The notes under the pieces are model-generated. The model did not search any database, was not told the DNA's origin, and saw nothing but the letters and a program-made list of their open reading frames with translations. From the NCBI GenBank assembly GCA_964529175.1, contig CAZGVO010000011.1, positions 1-64,000 of the forward strand: 64,000 nt of DNA, in the 5' to 3' direction. This document shows, piece by piece, positions 26,388-35,293 of the stretch (positions within the stretch are counted from its first letter, which is position 1; each line of letters starts with the position of its first letter). Source of the DNA: JAAFJM01 sp964529175 (GTDB lineage Bacteria; Bacteroidota; Bacteroidia; UKL13-3). The position numbers and the translations under genes are program-made.

Positions 26388-27221
26388 ATGAAATTTAATA
26401 AATTAGCCACAATTGCTTTTGCAATTGTTTTGGTTGCACTTAATGCGTGCAAAAAAGAAGAATCTACAACAAATAATACGCCTACAGTCAATACTGATAC
26501 TATACCAAGTAGTTATGTTAAAATAGGCGAAACATACATAATTGGCGCATCAGCCAAAGCAGTAGTTTATAGCACTAGTAATCTTTTTGTGGGATATAAT
26601 CAACTATTTGTAGCCATCTATGATTCGGCTACTAATACACGCTTAAATGATGGCCATTTTGAAGCAGAACCTATGATGATGATGGGAGATATGGAACATT
26701 CGTGCCCAACCGAAAACCAAGAAGTTTCAGTGCCTATTGATAAATTTTGGAAAGCCAATATTATATTCACAATGGCTGGAAATTGGCATTTACACATGCA
26801 TTTCCATAACCATAAAGTAGATATGGAAGGAGATGGCGAATTAGATATAAATGTAAATACTCCAATTTCGCCATTAGTAAAAAGTACTGTAGTTTCGGCT
26901 GATGATAGTTCATTATTATATGTAACTTTAGTAAGCAGTCAAAAACCGATTACAGGTTTAAATAATTTTGAAGTAGCATTGCATAAGGCAGAATCCTTAA
27001 CAAGCTATACTTCTGTAAATGATTATAGTGTAGAAATTGAACCTCTTATGTTGAGTATGGGCCATGGTTCTAACGGTAATATCAATCCTACATTTACTGC
27101 TAATGGTCATTATAAAGGTACAGTAAATTACAGTATGCCAGGTGCTTGGCGAGTAAAAATTACATTGAAGAAAAATGGAAATGTAATGGACAATACTATT
27201 TATTTTGATGTAACAATCTAA
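26388..27221 (+). CDS. Met/His-rich lipoprotein with two similar domains
   Basis: The 277-residue lipoprotein has lipobox ALNAC (Cys20). Two beta-rich domains of about 110 residues appear duplicated. Each contains a Met-rich loop (EPMMMMGDMEHSC at about 94-106; EPLMLSMGHGS later) and ends with a GAWR/GNWH strand (MAGNWHLHMHFHNHK; MPGAWRVKITLKK). The folds resemble YtkA/FixH-type periplasmic domains. Dense Met and His suggest Cu(I)/Cu(II) binding. It is the first lipoprotein of a co-directional cluster ending in SCO and cytochrome c genes. Confidence 0.75.
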   Translation: MKFNKLATIAFAIVLVALNACKKEESTTNNTPTVNTDTIPSSYVKIGETYIIGASAKAVVYSTSNLFVGYNQLFVAIYDSATNTRLNDGHFEAEPMMMMGDMEHSCPTENQEVSVPIDKFWKANIIFTMAGNWHLHMHFHNHKVDMEGDGELDINVNTPISPLVKSTVVSADDSSLLYVTLVSSQKPITGLNNFEVALHKAESLTSYTSVNDYSVEIEPLMLSMGHGSNGNINPTFTANGHYKGTVNYSMPGAWRVKITLKKNGNVMDNTIYFDVTI

Positions 27222-27290
27222 TAAATAAATTTTTAACTAATTTAATTACAGCTAGTTGCTGTTAAAACAATCAATCAAAGAACTTTCAAA

Positions 27291-27686
27291 ATGAAAAAAA
27301 TAATATTCTTATTATCATTAATAACTTTATTAATAAGTGCAAAAGCACAAAATGCCATGAGCAAATGGCCTGAATTAAAAGCATTTCATGGTGTAATGTC
27401 ACAAACTTTTCACCCAAGTGAAGAGGGTAATTTACAACCAATTAAAGAACGCAGCAAAGAATTGGCAACAAAAGCAAGCGCTTTATCAAAATCAAATATT
27501 CCTAATGAATTTAAAAATGATAAGGTAAAAAAAGCCATTTTAAAATTAGCTGAAGATTCGAAAAAACTAAATAAACAAATTGAAGGTAAAAAGATTTCAG
27601 ATGCTGATATCATTAAGTCTTTAAATAGTTTGCATGATGTTTTTCATCAAATAGTTGGTTTGTGCAATAAAGAAAACGAAGACTAA
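27291..27686 (+). CDS. Small secreted four-helix protein
   Basis: The 131-residue protein has a signal peptide ending in AKAQ. It is predicted all-helical, with His residues near both ends (FHGVMSQTFHPSEEGN; LHDVFHQIVGLC). The His/Met/Cys placement is reminiscent of periplasmic four-helix bundles that bind metal or haem, but no CxxCH is present. I do not recognise the family. It is 3 bp from the next gene, so co-transcription is nearly certain. Confidence 0.7.
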   Translation: MKKIIFLLSLITLLISAKAQNAMSKWPELKAFHGVMSQTFHPSEEGNLQPIKERSKELATKASALSKSNIPNEFKNDKVKKAILKLAEDSKKLNKQIEGKKISDADIIKSLNSLHDVFHQIVGLCNKENED

Positions 27687-27689
27687 AGT

Positions 27690-28604
27690 ATGTTTAAAAA
27701 AAGTATAAAGCTAGCCTTGGCTAGCTTTTTTGCTGTTCTTGTAATTGTCAATAAATCAATAGCTTGTGATTTGTGTGGAAGTGCTGTAACGAGTAGTTAT
27801 TTGGGTATTTTACCTCAGTTTAAACAACATTTTATTGGAGTTAGACATCAGCTAAATAGTTTTGAATCAAAGCCTTTGGCATCCTTAGGGATGGGTTCTG
27901 GAAGCAATGCTTTATCAGCCGATTTACTACAAAGAACAGAAGTTTGTGGGAGGTTTTATCCAGTAAATCGTGTTCAATTATTTGCATTTGTACCATATCA
28001 AATTAATACCAAAACAGAAGAAGGGATTTCTGAAACTACTCATGGCTTGTCTGACATAAGTATTTTGGCTAATTATTTACTCATAAATACAGGCGATACT
28101 AGCCGATTAAGTTGGAAAAATACACTTTTGGTAGGAGCAGGAATTAAAGCTCCGACAGGTAAGTTTGATAAAGATGGTGCACCAGCTTTGCAAATTGGAA
28201 CCGGAACGTGGGATTATTTGTTTACTACTATTTATACCAGTCGTTATAAAAAATGGGGTGTGAATATAGATGCCAATTATAGACTGAATGGTGCCAATGA
28301 AAATTATCAATTTGGTAATCGAATATCAACTAGTTTGAGATTTTTTTATTGGCAAAAAAAACGCGTTACCTCGTTCATTCCAAACTTAGGAATATTGGCC
28401 GAACATGCCGAAAAAGACTTAAAAAATAATGTAATTCAAAAATATACTGGAGGTAATGGATTTTATGCCAATATGGGTTTGGATTTATATTATAAAAAAG
28501 TATCAATTGGGGCGAGTTTTTCATTGCCAATTTCTGAGAGTTTAAACGAAAACATGGTTTATACCAAATACCGAACAAGTCTTCAAGCCATTTACTTATT
28601 TTAA
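27690..28604 (+). CDS. Outer-membrane beta-barrel protein with CDLCG motif
   Basis: The 304-residue protein has a signal peptide and begins its mature part with CDLCGSAVTSSYLGILPQF. It then shows transmembrane beta-strand pattern throughout and ends with an aromatic strand (SLQAIYLF). This resembles outer-membrane transporter-like proteins of unknown substrate in Bacteroidota. The N-terminal CxxC could bind copper or form a disulfide. Its place between a putative metal-binding helical protein and SCO supports a metal-export or metal-sensing role by inference only. Confidence 0.72.
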   Translation: MFKKSIKLALASFFAVLVIVNKSIACDLCGSAVTSSYLGILPQFKQHFIGVRHQLNSFESKPLASLGMGSGSNALSADLLQRTEVCGRFYPVNRVQLFAFVPYQINTKTEEGISETTHGLSDISILANYLLINTGDTSRLSWKNTLLVGAGIKAPTGKFDKDGAPALQIGTGTWDYLFTTIYTSRYKKWGVNIDANYRLNGANENYQFGNRISTSLRFFYWQKKRVTSFIPNLGILAEHAEKDLKNNVIQKYTGGNGFYANMGLDLYYKKVSIGASFSLPISESLNENMVYTKYRTSLQAIYLF

Positions 28605-28619
28605 ATTTTAAAGCAATTA

Positions 28620-29327
28620 ATGAAAAATAATTATATAAAAATAGGAGTAGCTTTAGGCTTACTGCTATTTCTTTTTGCTTGTAATAAAGATGAGCATATA
28701 ACCTCAGATAAACCTACAGTAACATTTGTTACACCTAGTAATAATAAGGTTTTTGCTGAAAGCGACACTGTATTTTTGAAAATAAAAATTGAGGCAATCA
28801 ATGAAATTCACGATTATTCAATCCAAGTAATGAATTTAACAGAAGGCACCGAAAGTTACATATATTATGGACACTCAGATAAAAACATAGCTTTTGCTGA
28901 TGTTAATTTTATACCAAATGTAAATATGGATGCTGATATGCAAATAATAGTAACCACCTTAAACCATAATGGCGAGAAGTATATTTCCACGCAAAATTTC
29001 AAGGTTTTAAATACCATCAAAAACACCAAGCCAACTATTGAAATTTTATCGCCAACTGATATGTCTTTTAATAATGGTGATATTTTAAATGTAAAGGCAT
29101 CTGTTAGTCATGTTGATTTTTTGGAAAAGGCATTTTTGATTTTATTACAAAATAACGATACCATTTTGAATTTAAAACCAAATGTAATTGGCCTAAAAAA
29201 TTATACTTTTGATGCCTCGTATACCATAAATATTACGGCTGATGCAAACTTTAATTTAATGGTCGGTGTTACTGATACTAATAAAATATCTAATTTAAAA
29301 ACCACTAACTTTCATGTACATCGTTAA
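28620..29327 (+). CDS. Lipoprotein with Ig-like domains
   Basis: The 235-residue lipoprotein (lipobox FLFAC) carries two Ig/fibronectin-like repeats. Each opens with a similar segment: KPTVTFVTPSNNKVF and KPTIEILSPTDMSF. No catalytic residues are seen. It overlaps the following gene by 14 bp and follows the beta-barrel gene by 15 bp, so it is part of one operon. A structural or ligand-holding role at the outer membrane is plausible. Confidence 0.75.
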   Translation: MKNNYIKIGVALGLLLFLFACNKDEHITSDKPTVTFVTPSNNKVFAESDTVFLKIKIEAINEIHDYSIQVMNLTEGTESYIYYGHSDKNIAFADVNFIPNVNMDADMQIIVTTLNHNGEKYISTQNFKVLNTIKNTKPTIEILSPTDMSFNNGDILNVKASVSHVDFLEKAFLILLQNNDTILNLKPNVIGLKNYTFDASYTINITADANFNLMVGVTDTNKISNLKTTNFHVHR

Positions 29328-29721
29328 ATTTCCTATATTTTTCCTATTACTTTCATTGCTAATGCTAGCTTGCAATTCAAGTATGAATAAGGCAGAACAA
29401 ATTGACAAAGAAGTGATGCAAAAACACGATGAAGCTATGGCTAAATCGGGCTATGTATTATCTTTGAAACGAAAAATAAATAACAAGCTAGATTCTGTAA
29501 GTGATTCATTGTTAAAGGATTCTTTACAAGCTGTTTCTGTAAAACTATATACTGCCGATAGGTTGATGCTTGATTGGATGCATCAATACCAAACGCCTAA
29601 TTATGAAACTGATACGGCTTTGGCTTACTTGAATTTACAATTAGAAAAAATAAATAAAGTACATTCTATTACCTTTGAAAGCATTAAAGCCGCTGAGGCT
29701 ATTTTAAAAAATGAAAAATAA
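29314..29721 (+). CDS. Small helical lipoprotein
   Basis: The 135-residue lipoprotein has lipobox LMLAC near residue 20, then a Lys/Glu/Asp-rich helical region (AEQIDKEVMQKHDEAMAK). A Met/His cluster, LMLDWMHQYQTPNYET, lies near residue 90. I recognise no family. Its start lies within the previous gene and its end within the SCO gene, which argues for translational coupling. Confidence 0.7.
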   Translation: MYIVKFPIFFLLLSLLMLACNSSMNKAEQIDKEVMQKHDEAMAKSGYVLSLKRKINNKLDSVSDSLLKDSLQAVSVKLYTADRLMLDWMHQYQTPNYETDTALAYLNLQLEKINKVHSITFESIKAAEAILKNEK

Positions 29722-30343
29722 AACAATTCCAATTTTAATCTTACTGTTTTTAACTACTGCTTGTGGTAAAAAACAATTGCCCATAATGGGCGAAAGAGCA
29801 ATAGATATTAAGATGGTAGATGGTAAAGAAGTTGTAGATACTGTTTATAAATCAGTTCCAGATTTTACTTTTATAAACCAAGATAGCGCAATAATAACGC
29901 AAGATGTGGTTAAAAATAAAATATATGTAGCGGATTTCTTTTTTGTTACTTGTCCAACTATTTGCCCACGAATGAAAAAGAATTTACTTACTATTTACAA
30001 TGCTTACAAAGGCAATAATAATATTGTGTTTTTGTCGCATACCATAGATCCCGAGCATGATACTGTGGCTGTTTTGAAAGATTTTGCTACTCGTTTAGGT
30101 GCAGATAGCAAGCAGTGGCATTTTTTAACAGGAAACAGAGATTCGATTTACGAAATTGCCACACATGGTTATTATGCAACTGCCTTGCCTGATTCGACCG
30201 AACCAGGAGGTTATGTGCATAGCGGAGGTTTAATTTTAGTTGATAAACACCGCAGGGTACGTGGCATTTATGATGGCACAAGTGCTAAAGATGCTGAAGT
30301 TTTAATCAAAGACATTGAAATACTTTTGGATGAAAAAGAATAA
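29711..30343 (+). CDS. SCO1/SenC-family thioredoxin-fold protein
   Basis: The 210-residue lipoprotein (LTTAC) has the SCO thioredoxin fold. It shows the metal/redox motif C81-PTI-C85 in FFFVTCPTICPRM, then SHTIDPEHD, and the conserved metal-ligand His170 in GGYVHSGGL. SCO proteins deliver copper to, or reduce, the CuA site of cytochrome oxidase, and sometimes act in stress responses. No oxidase genes are adjacent, so an alternative copper target within this cluster is possible. It overlaps both neighbours. Confidence 0.92.
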   Translation: MKNKTIPILILLFLTTACGKKQLPIMGERAIDIKMVDGKEVVDTVYKSVPDFTFINQDSAIITQDVVKNKIYVADFFFVTCPTICPRMKKNLLTIYNAYKGNNNIVFLSHTIDPEHDTVAVLKDFATRLGADSKQWHFLTGNRDSIYEIATHGYYATALPDSTEPGGYVHSGGLILVDKHRRVRGIYDGTSAKDAEVLIKDIEILLDEKE

Positions 30344-30722
30344 GTTTTTAGTTCTAAGTATTTTAATAACTATTTACAGCAGTTGCATTGATAATAAGTT
30401 TAACAATGCAACTGTTAACTTGGCTTCGGGCTATCAGTTATATGAAAAAAATTGTAGCAATTGCCATCAAGAAGATGGCTCTGGTTTGGCAAAATTATAC
30501 CCGCCATTGCTAAACTCTGATTTTATTAAAAACAATCCCTCAGCAATTGATTCTATTATAAAATATGGTCAAAAAGGGCCAATTATGGTTAATGGGGTTG
30601 GTTATAATATGGCTATGCCAAGCAGCAGAAAATTGAGTGATTTTGAAATAAAACAAATTGCATCTTATGTTTTAATTAAGTTTAACAAACTTGATAGTTT
30701 AATGCTTAATCAGCCCAACTAG
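30330..30722 (+). CDS. Small c-type cytochrome lipoprotein
   Basis: The 130-residue protein starts at ATG 30330, 14 bp inside the SCO gene. A lipoprotein signal (IYSSC) precedes a class I cytochrome c domain with haem-binding C42-SN-C45-H46 and a distal Met region, GVGYNMAMPSSRKLSD. It is an envelope-anchored electron carrier. Fusion of its expression to SCO suggests joint work on a copper or cytochrome target. Its 3' end overlaps the convergent PAS-protein gene by 17 bp. Confidence 0.88.
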   Translation: MKKNKFLVLSILITIYSSCIDNKFNNATVNLASGYQLYEKNCSNCHQEDGSGLAKLYPPLLNSDFIKNNPSAIDSIIKYGQKGPIMVNGVGYNMAMPSSRKLSDFEIKQIASYVLIKFNKLDSLMLNQPN

Positions 30723-31698
30723 TTTTATCAACTATCGATCGGATAATTTGGTCTAAGCGCTTTATTTCTGTATTAATTGCTTTTAGAAGTATTTCTTTAT
30801 CTTCTTTCGATAAATTATCTGTTTCGCTATTTAATTGTGCTGTAATTCCTAATAAATTAGCTACTGGGCTGCGCACTTCATGCGATTGTTGCCAAGCAAT
30901 TTCTTTTAGTTTTTTATTTTGTTCTAAAATTCGTTGTTGGTCTTTTTTATGTTGAGTAATATCTGTAATACCATAAGCAAGTCCAATAGTTTTAGCATCA
31001 TCGGTTACTACATTAAAAATGGTTATTTGATACCAAAAGTTATTTTGTTCTTGCACAAATTGAATTTGATTTCCTTCAATAACTTTTTTGTAGATAGCCT
31101 CTAATTCAGCTCTTTCTTCTTCGGTTGAACAATAGTTTAAAAAATTATCAGCAGTTTTTATTTCTTGATTTAGAAAGTGTTTTGCATAATTTTCTTCAGC
31201 TGACTTGTTGAAATACAATACTTTAAAATCATTGTTTAAAAATATAAAACCTTCATTGGTGCTGTTCAGTAAAGAGTTTAGTTTTGATTGTGTTTCAAGT
31301 AAAATATTGTTTAAATTTTTTTCTTTGGTTAAATCGTAACCAATACATAAAATTCCAATAATTTCATTTTTTGAATTAAAAAAGCACGAAAACTCCCAAT
31401 AACTATAAAAAAATTCATTGTTGTTATTTTGAGGTTTTCTTATTTCAATTGCATGTGTTTTAGTTGGATCTTCAAAACATTTAGTAACTACAGCGGCACA
31501 TTTTTCAACATCGTCTGGGTGTATGGTATTTACAATTGATTGCCCAATAAAATTATGCGAAATAAAACCAAATTTTTCTATAAATCGATTATTTACATAG
31601 ATATAATTGCCTTGTAAATCGGTTACAATTGCATAAATATTGGTAGAGTTTATTGCCCAATTTGGCAACAAACTGATATCAAATTCATTATTATTCAT
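30706..31698 (-). CDS. PAS-domain kinase-like protein lacking the ATPase domain
   Basis: The 330-residue protein has two PAS domains (about 15-130 and 135-250). A dimerisation/phosphoacceptor-like segment follows, KEIAWQQSHEVRSPVANLLG, with His in the usual H-box place. It ends about 50 residues later at DKTSWAD, without N, G1 or G2 boxes, so it cannot bind ATP as a histidine kinase. Truncated PAS-DHp proteins recur in Bacteroidota. It may be phosphorylated by another kinase or act as a sensor adaptor. I use the ATG at 31698; the frame is open to 31743. Confidence 0.85.
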   Translation of the reverse strand: MNNNEFDISLLPNWAINSTNIYAIVTDLQGNYIYVNNRFIEKFGFISHNFIGQSIVNTIHPDDVEKCAAVVTKCFEDPTKTHAIEIRKPQNNNNEFFYSYWEFSCFFNSKNEIIGILCIGYDLTKEKNLNNILLETQSKLNSLLNSTNEGFIFLNNDFKVLYFNKSAEENYAKHFLNQEIKTADNFLNYCSTEEERAELEAIYKKVIEGNQIQFVQEQNNFWYQITIFNVVTDDAKTIGLAYGITDITQHKKDQQRILEQNKKLKEIAWQQSHEVRSPVANLLGITAQLNSETDNLSKEDKEILLKAINTEIKRLDQIIRSIVDKTSWAD

Positions 31699-31934
31699 GG
31701 TTTTAATTTTATACAATATACCAATGAGTTTTGAATTACACAAAGGGCTTTTGGGAGTAATTGGTTATTTATAAAATTTCCAAATAATAATGATTGATTA
31801 CTACAGTTATTTAATGCCATTTTTTATCATTTTAAATAGATTTGGTTTTTATCACGTAAATTTTCTGCCTTTCACAAACATATCTTTTTAAAAACCGTTT
31901 ATTTAGTTAATATTTACAGCTGTTAAAATTTTGT

Positions 31935-34307
31935 ATGCTAAAAAAAATAGTCACTTTATTGTTGTTTTCATTTGTAACAAGTATTGTTTTTGCTCAAACT
32001 AAATTTACTTTGAGTGGCGAACTTAGAGATAGTTCTAATGGAGAAACATTAATTGGTGCAGTAGTAAAAATTATTGAAACCAATAAAGCCATTTCAACCA
32101 ATACTTATGGCTATTTTGCATTAACACTACCTCCTGGAAATTATACTGTTCAAATTACTTATTTGGGTTTTCAAACCAAAATTTTGAAGGTAAATTTAGA
32201 TAAAGATACCAAGTTAAATTTAAAACTTAGCCAAAAGAGTATTACAGGAAAAGAAGTGGTAATAAAAGGCGAACGTGCTGACAAAAATGTGCGCAGTACT
32301 GAAATGAGTACGGTAGAATTATCGGGTGAAAAAGTAAAGCAATTACCTGTAATATTTGGAGAACCAGATATTTTAAAAGCCATCACTTTATTGCCTGGCA
32401 TAAAAAGTGGCGGAGAGGGAGGAACTGGTTTTTATGTGAGAGGTGGTGGCCCCGATCAAAATTTGATATTAATGGATGAAGCTGTAGTTTATAATCCATC
32501 ACATTTGTTTGGTTTTCTTTCTGTATTTAATACCGATGCAGTTAAAAATTTGGAGGTTATAAAGGGTGGAATGCCTGCTAATTATGGCGGACGTTTATCT
32601 TCTATTTTAAATGTAACCATGCGCGAAGGTAATAATCAAAAATATGAATTTAATGGGGGAGTAGGGTTAATAGCTTCGCGTTTTAGTGCTGAAGGGCCTA
32701 TAAAAAAAGGTAAAAGCAGTTTTTTAATAGCTGCACGCAGAACATATATTGATGTTTTGGCTCAACCTTTTTTACCTAAAAGTGCCCAAGGAAATGCATA
32801 TTATTTTTATGATATTAATTTAAAAATGAATTGGCAATTAGGGGCAAAAGATAAATTGTATTTTTCAGGATATTTTGGAAGAGATATTTTAGATTTTCAA
32901 AGTCCAACTAATAAAAGTGTAAATCTTAATTTTGGTTGGGGGAACTCTACTGCTACATTACGCTGGAACCATGTATTTAAACCTAAATTATTTAGCAATA
33001 CATCAATAATTTATAACCGTTACGATTTGTTTAACGATTTTAAATTTGGTGCAAATGGTTTCAGTGTGCGTTCAGGTTTATATGATTGGAATTTAAAGTC
33101 AGATTTTACATGGTTTGCTGCCGATAAACATTTGGTTAAATTTGGGTTCAATTACATTTTTCACACGTTCACTCCTGGCATTGCTAGTGGAGCTTTAGGT
33201 ACTATAAAAATTGATGAAGAAATTAGTAAACAATACGCGCATGAGTTTGCCATATATGCTCAAGACGAATGGCAAATAAGCCAACGTTGGAGTGCAAATG
33301 CTGGCTTGAGAGCAGTAGCTTTTAATAGAGTTGGGCCATATACTCAAGAAATATATAATGAAGATAATCAAAAAACAGGTGAATCTATAAAATATGGTGT
33401 GAATGAGAGCATGGCTTTTTATCCAAGGTTAGAGCCAAGGTTAAATGTCAATTATTTAATTAATGAGGAATCATCTATAAAAGCATCTTATACTAAAACA
33501 TATCAATTTGTACATTTAGCCACTACTAGTGGAGCGCAGTTTCCTGTTGATTTATGGGTGCCAAGTTCTGCTAAAGTTAAACCACAGGAAGCCAATCAAG
33601 TAGCCATCGGATATTTTAGAAATTTTATGAACAATAGGTACGAAGCAAGTGCAGAAGCTTATTATAAAGTAATGGATAACCAAATTGAGTTTAAACCGTT
33701 TTCGCAATTGTTTTTTAACGCTAATTTAGAAAATGAAATGGTTTTTGGACAAGGAAAAGCTTACGGTCTAGAATTATTTTTAAAGAAAAAAGTGGGTAGG
33801 TTAAATGGTTGGATAGGGTACACTTGGAGCCGAGCTTACCGTCAGTTTGATCAGTTGAATTATGGAGAAGCTTACTTTTTTAGGTACGATAGAACGCACG
33901 ATATGTCGTTGGTGTTAAGTTATACTTTTAATAAAAAATGGACAGGAACTTTTGTATTTGTATATGGAACTGGTAATGCAGTAAGTTTACCTGTTGGCAG
34001 GTACCCATATAGAATAGGTTATGATGCAGAAAAAAACGAGCCTAAATTCACTTTTATTGATGTGTACGATAAAATAAATACTTATCGTTTGCCTGCTTAC
34101 CATCGTGCAGATATTAGTTTTGTTTATACTCATAAGAAAACTAAAAATTGGGAAAGCAACTGGAATTTTAGTATTTACAATATCTATAATCGTGCTAACC
34201 CATATTTTATTTATTTTTTAGCTGATTTAGATAAGTATGAAGTAAAAGCTTACATGGTTTATTTGTTTCCTATTTTACCTTCGGTAGCATGGAATTTTAA
34301 GTTTTAA
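31935..34307 (+). CDS. TonB-dependent receptor with carboxypeptidase-like N-domain
   Basis: The 790-residue outer-membrane receptor has a signal peptide (FAQ). A carboxypeptidase-regulatory-like domain spans about 25-110 (LIGAVVKIIETNKAISTNTYG, VQITYLGFQ). The plug follows, with LPVIFGEPDILKAITLLPGI and YVRGGGPDQNLILMDEA, then a 22-strand barrel ending in a terminal aromatic strand (VAWNFKF). It imports an unknown ligand using TonB energy. It is followed 12 bp later by a DUF4249 lipoprotein gene, a standard pairing. Confidence 0.93.
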   Translation: MLKKIVTLLLFSFVTSIVFAQTKFTLSGELRDSSNGETLIGAVVKIIETNKAISTNTYGYFALTLPPGNYTVQITYLGFQTKILKVNLDKDTKLNLKLSQKSITGKEVVIKGERADKNVRSTEMSTVELSGEKVKQLPVIFGEPDILKAITLLPGIKSGGEGGTGFYVRGGGPDQNLILMDEAVVYNPSHLFGFLSVFNTDAVKNLEVIKGGMPANYGGRLSSILNVTMREGNNQKYEFNGGVGLIASRFSAEGPIKKGKSSFLIAARRTYIDVLAQPFLPKSAQGNAYYFYDINLKMNWQLGAKDKLYFSGYFGRDILDFQSPTNKSVNLNFGWGNSTATLRWNHVFKPKLFSNTSIIYNRYDLFNDFKFGANGFSVRSGLYDWNLKSDFTWFAADKHLVKFGFNYIFHTFTPGIASGALGTIKIDEEISKQYAHEFAIYAQDEWQISQRWSANAGLRAVAFNRVGPYTQEIYNEDNQKTGESIKYGVNESMAFYPRLEPRLNVNYLINEESSIKASYTKTYQFVHLATTSGAQFPVDLWVPSSAKVKPQEANQVAIGYFRNFMNNRYEASAEAYYKVMDNQIEFKPFSQLFFNANLENEMVFGQGKAYGLELFLKKKVGRLNGWIGYTWSRAYRQFDQLNYGEAYFFRYDRTHDMSLVLSYTFNKKWTGTFVFVYGTGNAVSLPVGRYPYRIGYDAEKNEPKFTFIDVYDKINTYRLPAYHRADISFVYTHKKTKNWESNWNFSIYNIYNRANPYFIYFLADLDKYEVKAYMVYLFPILPSVAWNFKF

Positions 34308-34319
34308 TTATTTAGTAAA

Positions 34320-35210
34320 ATGAAAAATATAATTATTGTTTTAATTGTTTTATTTACCTTTTTAGCTTGCGAAAAGGAAATTACTATTGATGTACCACCT
34401 GGCAAAATGCAATATGTAGTAGAAGCCAGTATTAATAACCGCTTCCCGCTGTTAAACTATGTTTTTATTAGTACTACTATTGATTATTTTAAACCTGATT
34501 TATCGTTAAATGGCGTAAAAAATGCAGAAGTTTATATTACACCAGGTGTTATAGTTGGCAATGATACTTTTTATAATGAAGCCAATAGAATAAGGTTATA
34601 TGGAGTGGATACTTTAGCAAAATTAGTTCCTGCATTGGATAGTATTCTAGGGCCATTTTCTGGAGTATATATGAATCCTTTTGAATTAACTGGTGTTGTA
34701 AATACTCCTTATAAATTAGATATTTTATTAAACAATGGAGTAACTGCAATTACTGCAAAAACCTTTATTCCAAGAACAGTAAATATTGATAGTGTAGTTT
34801 ATAGAATTGAGCCAAAACAAGGAAATGATACAGTAGGAAAAGCTTATACCAAATTTTGGTTTGTAGATGGGCCAGAAAGAAACAATTATAGATTGGCTGT
34901 AAATATTAGTCCTGATTCAATATTATTTGGTTGGGGAGCATGCAGATTTTACCGAACTTTTGATGATGAGTTTGTAAATAATGGGAATCGTCCATATGAG
35001 TTTGTAAGGCCTTTTAACGAAGGCGATACTTTAAATTTATACCTTTCGCATATTGGTAGAAAAGAGTTTTTGTTTTGGCAATCGTTTGGTAAAGCCGATA
35101 ATAATGGTGGCCCTTTTGCTACACCTGGTTCTGTTTCGTCAAATGTTAATGGAGCAATAGGCTCATTTACAGGCTATTCTGTAGATTTTAAACAAGTTAT
35201 TTTAAAATGA
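34320..35210 (+). CDS. DUF4249 surface lipoprotein
   Basis: The 296-residue lipoprotein has lipobox TFLAC and the DUF4249 start ITIDVPPGKMQYVVEASINN. The family is restricted to Bacteroidota and is typically encoded next to a TonB-dependent receptor, as here. By analogy with SusD-like partners it may help capture ligand at the cell surface; this is inferred. The ending FKQVILK is complete. Confidence 0.88.
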   Translation: MKNIIIVLIVLFTFLACEKEITIDVPPGKMQYVVEASINNRFPLLNYVFISTTIDYFKPDLSLNGVKNAEVYITPGVIVGNDTFYNEANRIRLYGVDTLAKLVPALDSILGPFSGVYMNPFELTGVVNTPYKLDILLNNGVTAITAKTFIPRTVNIDSVVYRIEPKQGNDTVGKAYTKFWFVDGPERNNYRLAVNISPDSILFGWGACRFYRTFDDEFVNNGNRPYEFVRPFNEGDTLNLYLSHIGRKEFLFWQSFGKADNNGGPFATPGSVSSNVNGAIGSFTGYSVDFKQVILK

Positions 35211-35254
35211 TTTAGTTTTGAGTAAACTTAACAATTAACTAACAATAATCTAAT

Positions 35255-35262
35255 TAAGTTTG
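35255..35262 (+). promoter_or_regulatory. Promoter -7 box TAAGTTTG
   Basis: An exact TAnnTTTG element lies 31 bp before the response-regulator start. No clear -33 TTTG is present at the expected distance, so the gene may need an activator. Confidence 0.5.
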
Positions 35263-35293
35263 CACCTGATTAAAGCATAAAAAATCAATCAAA

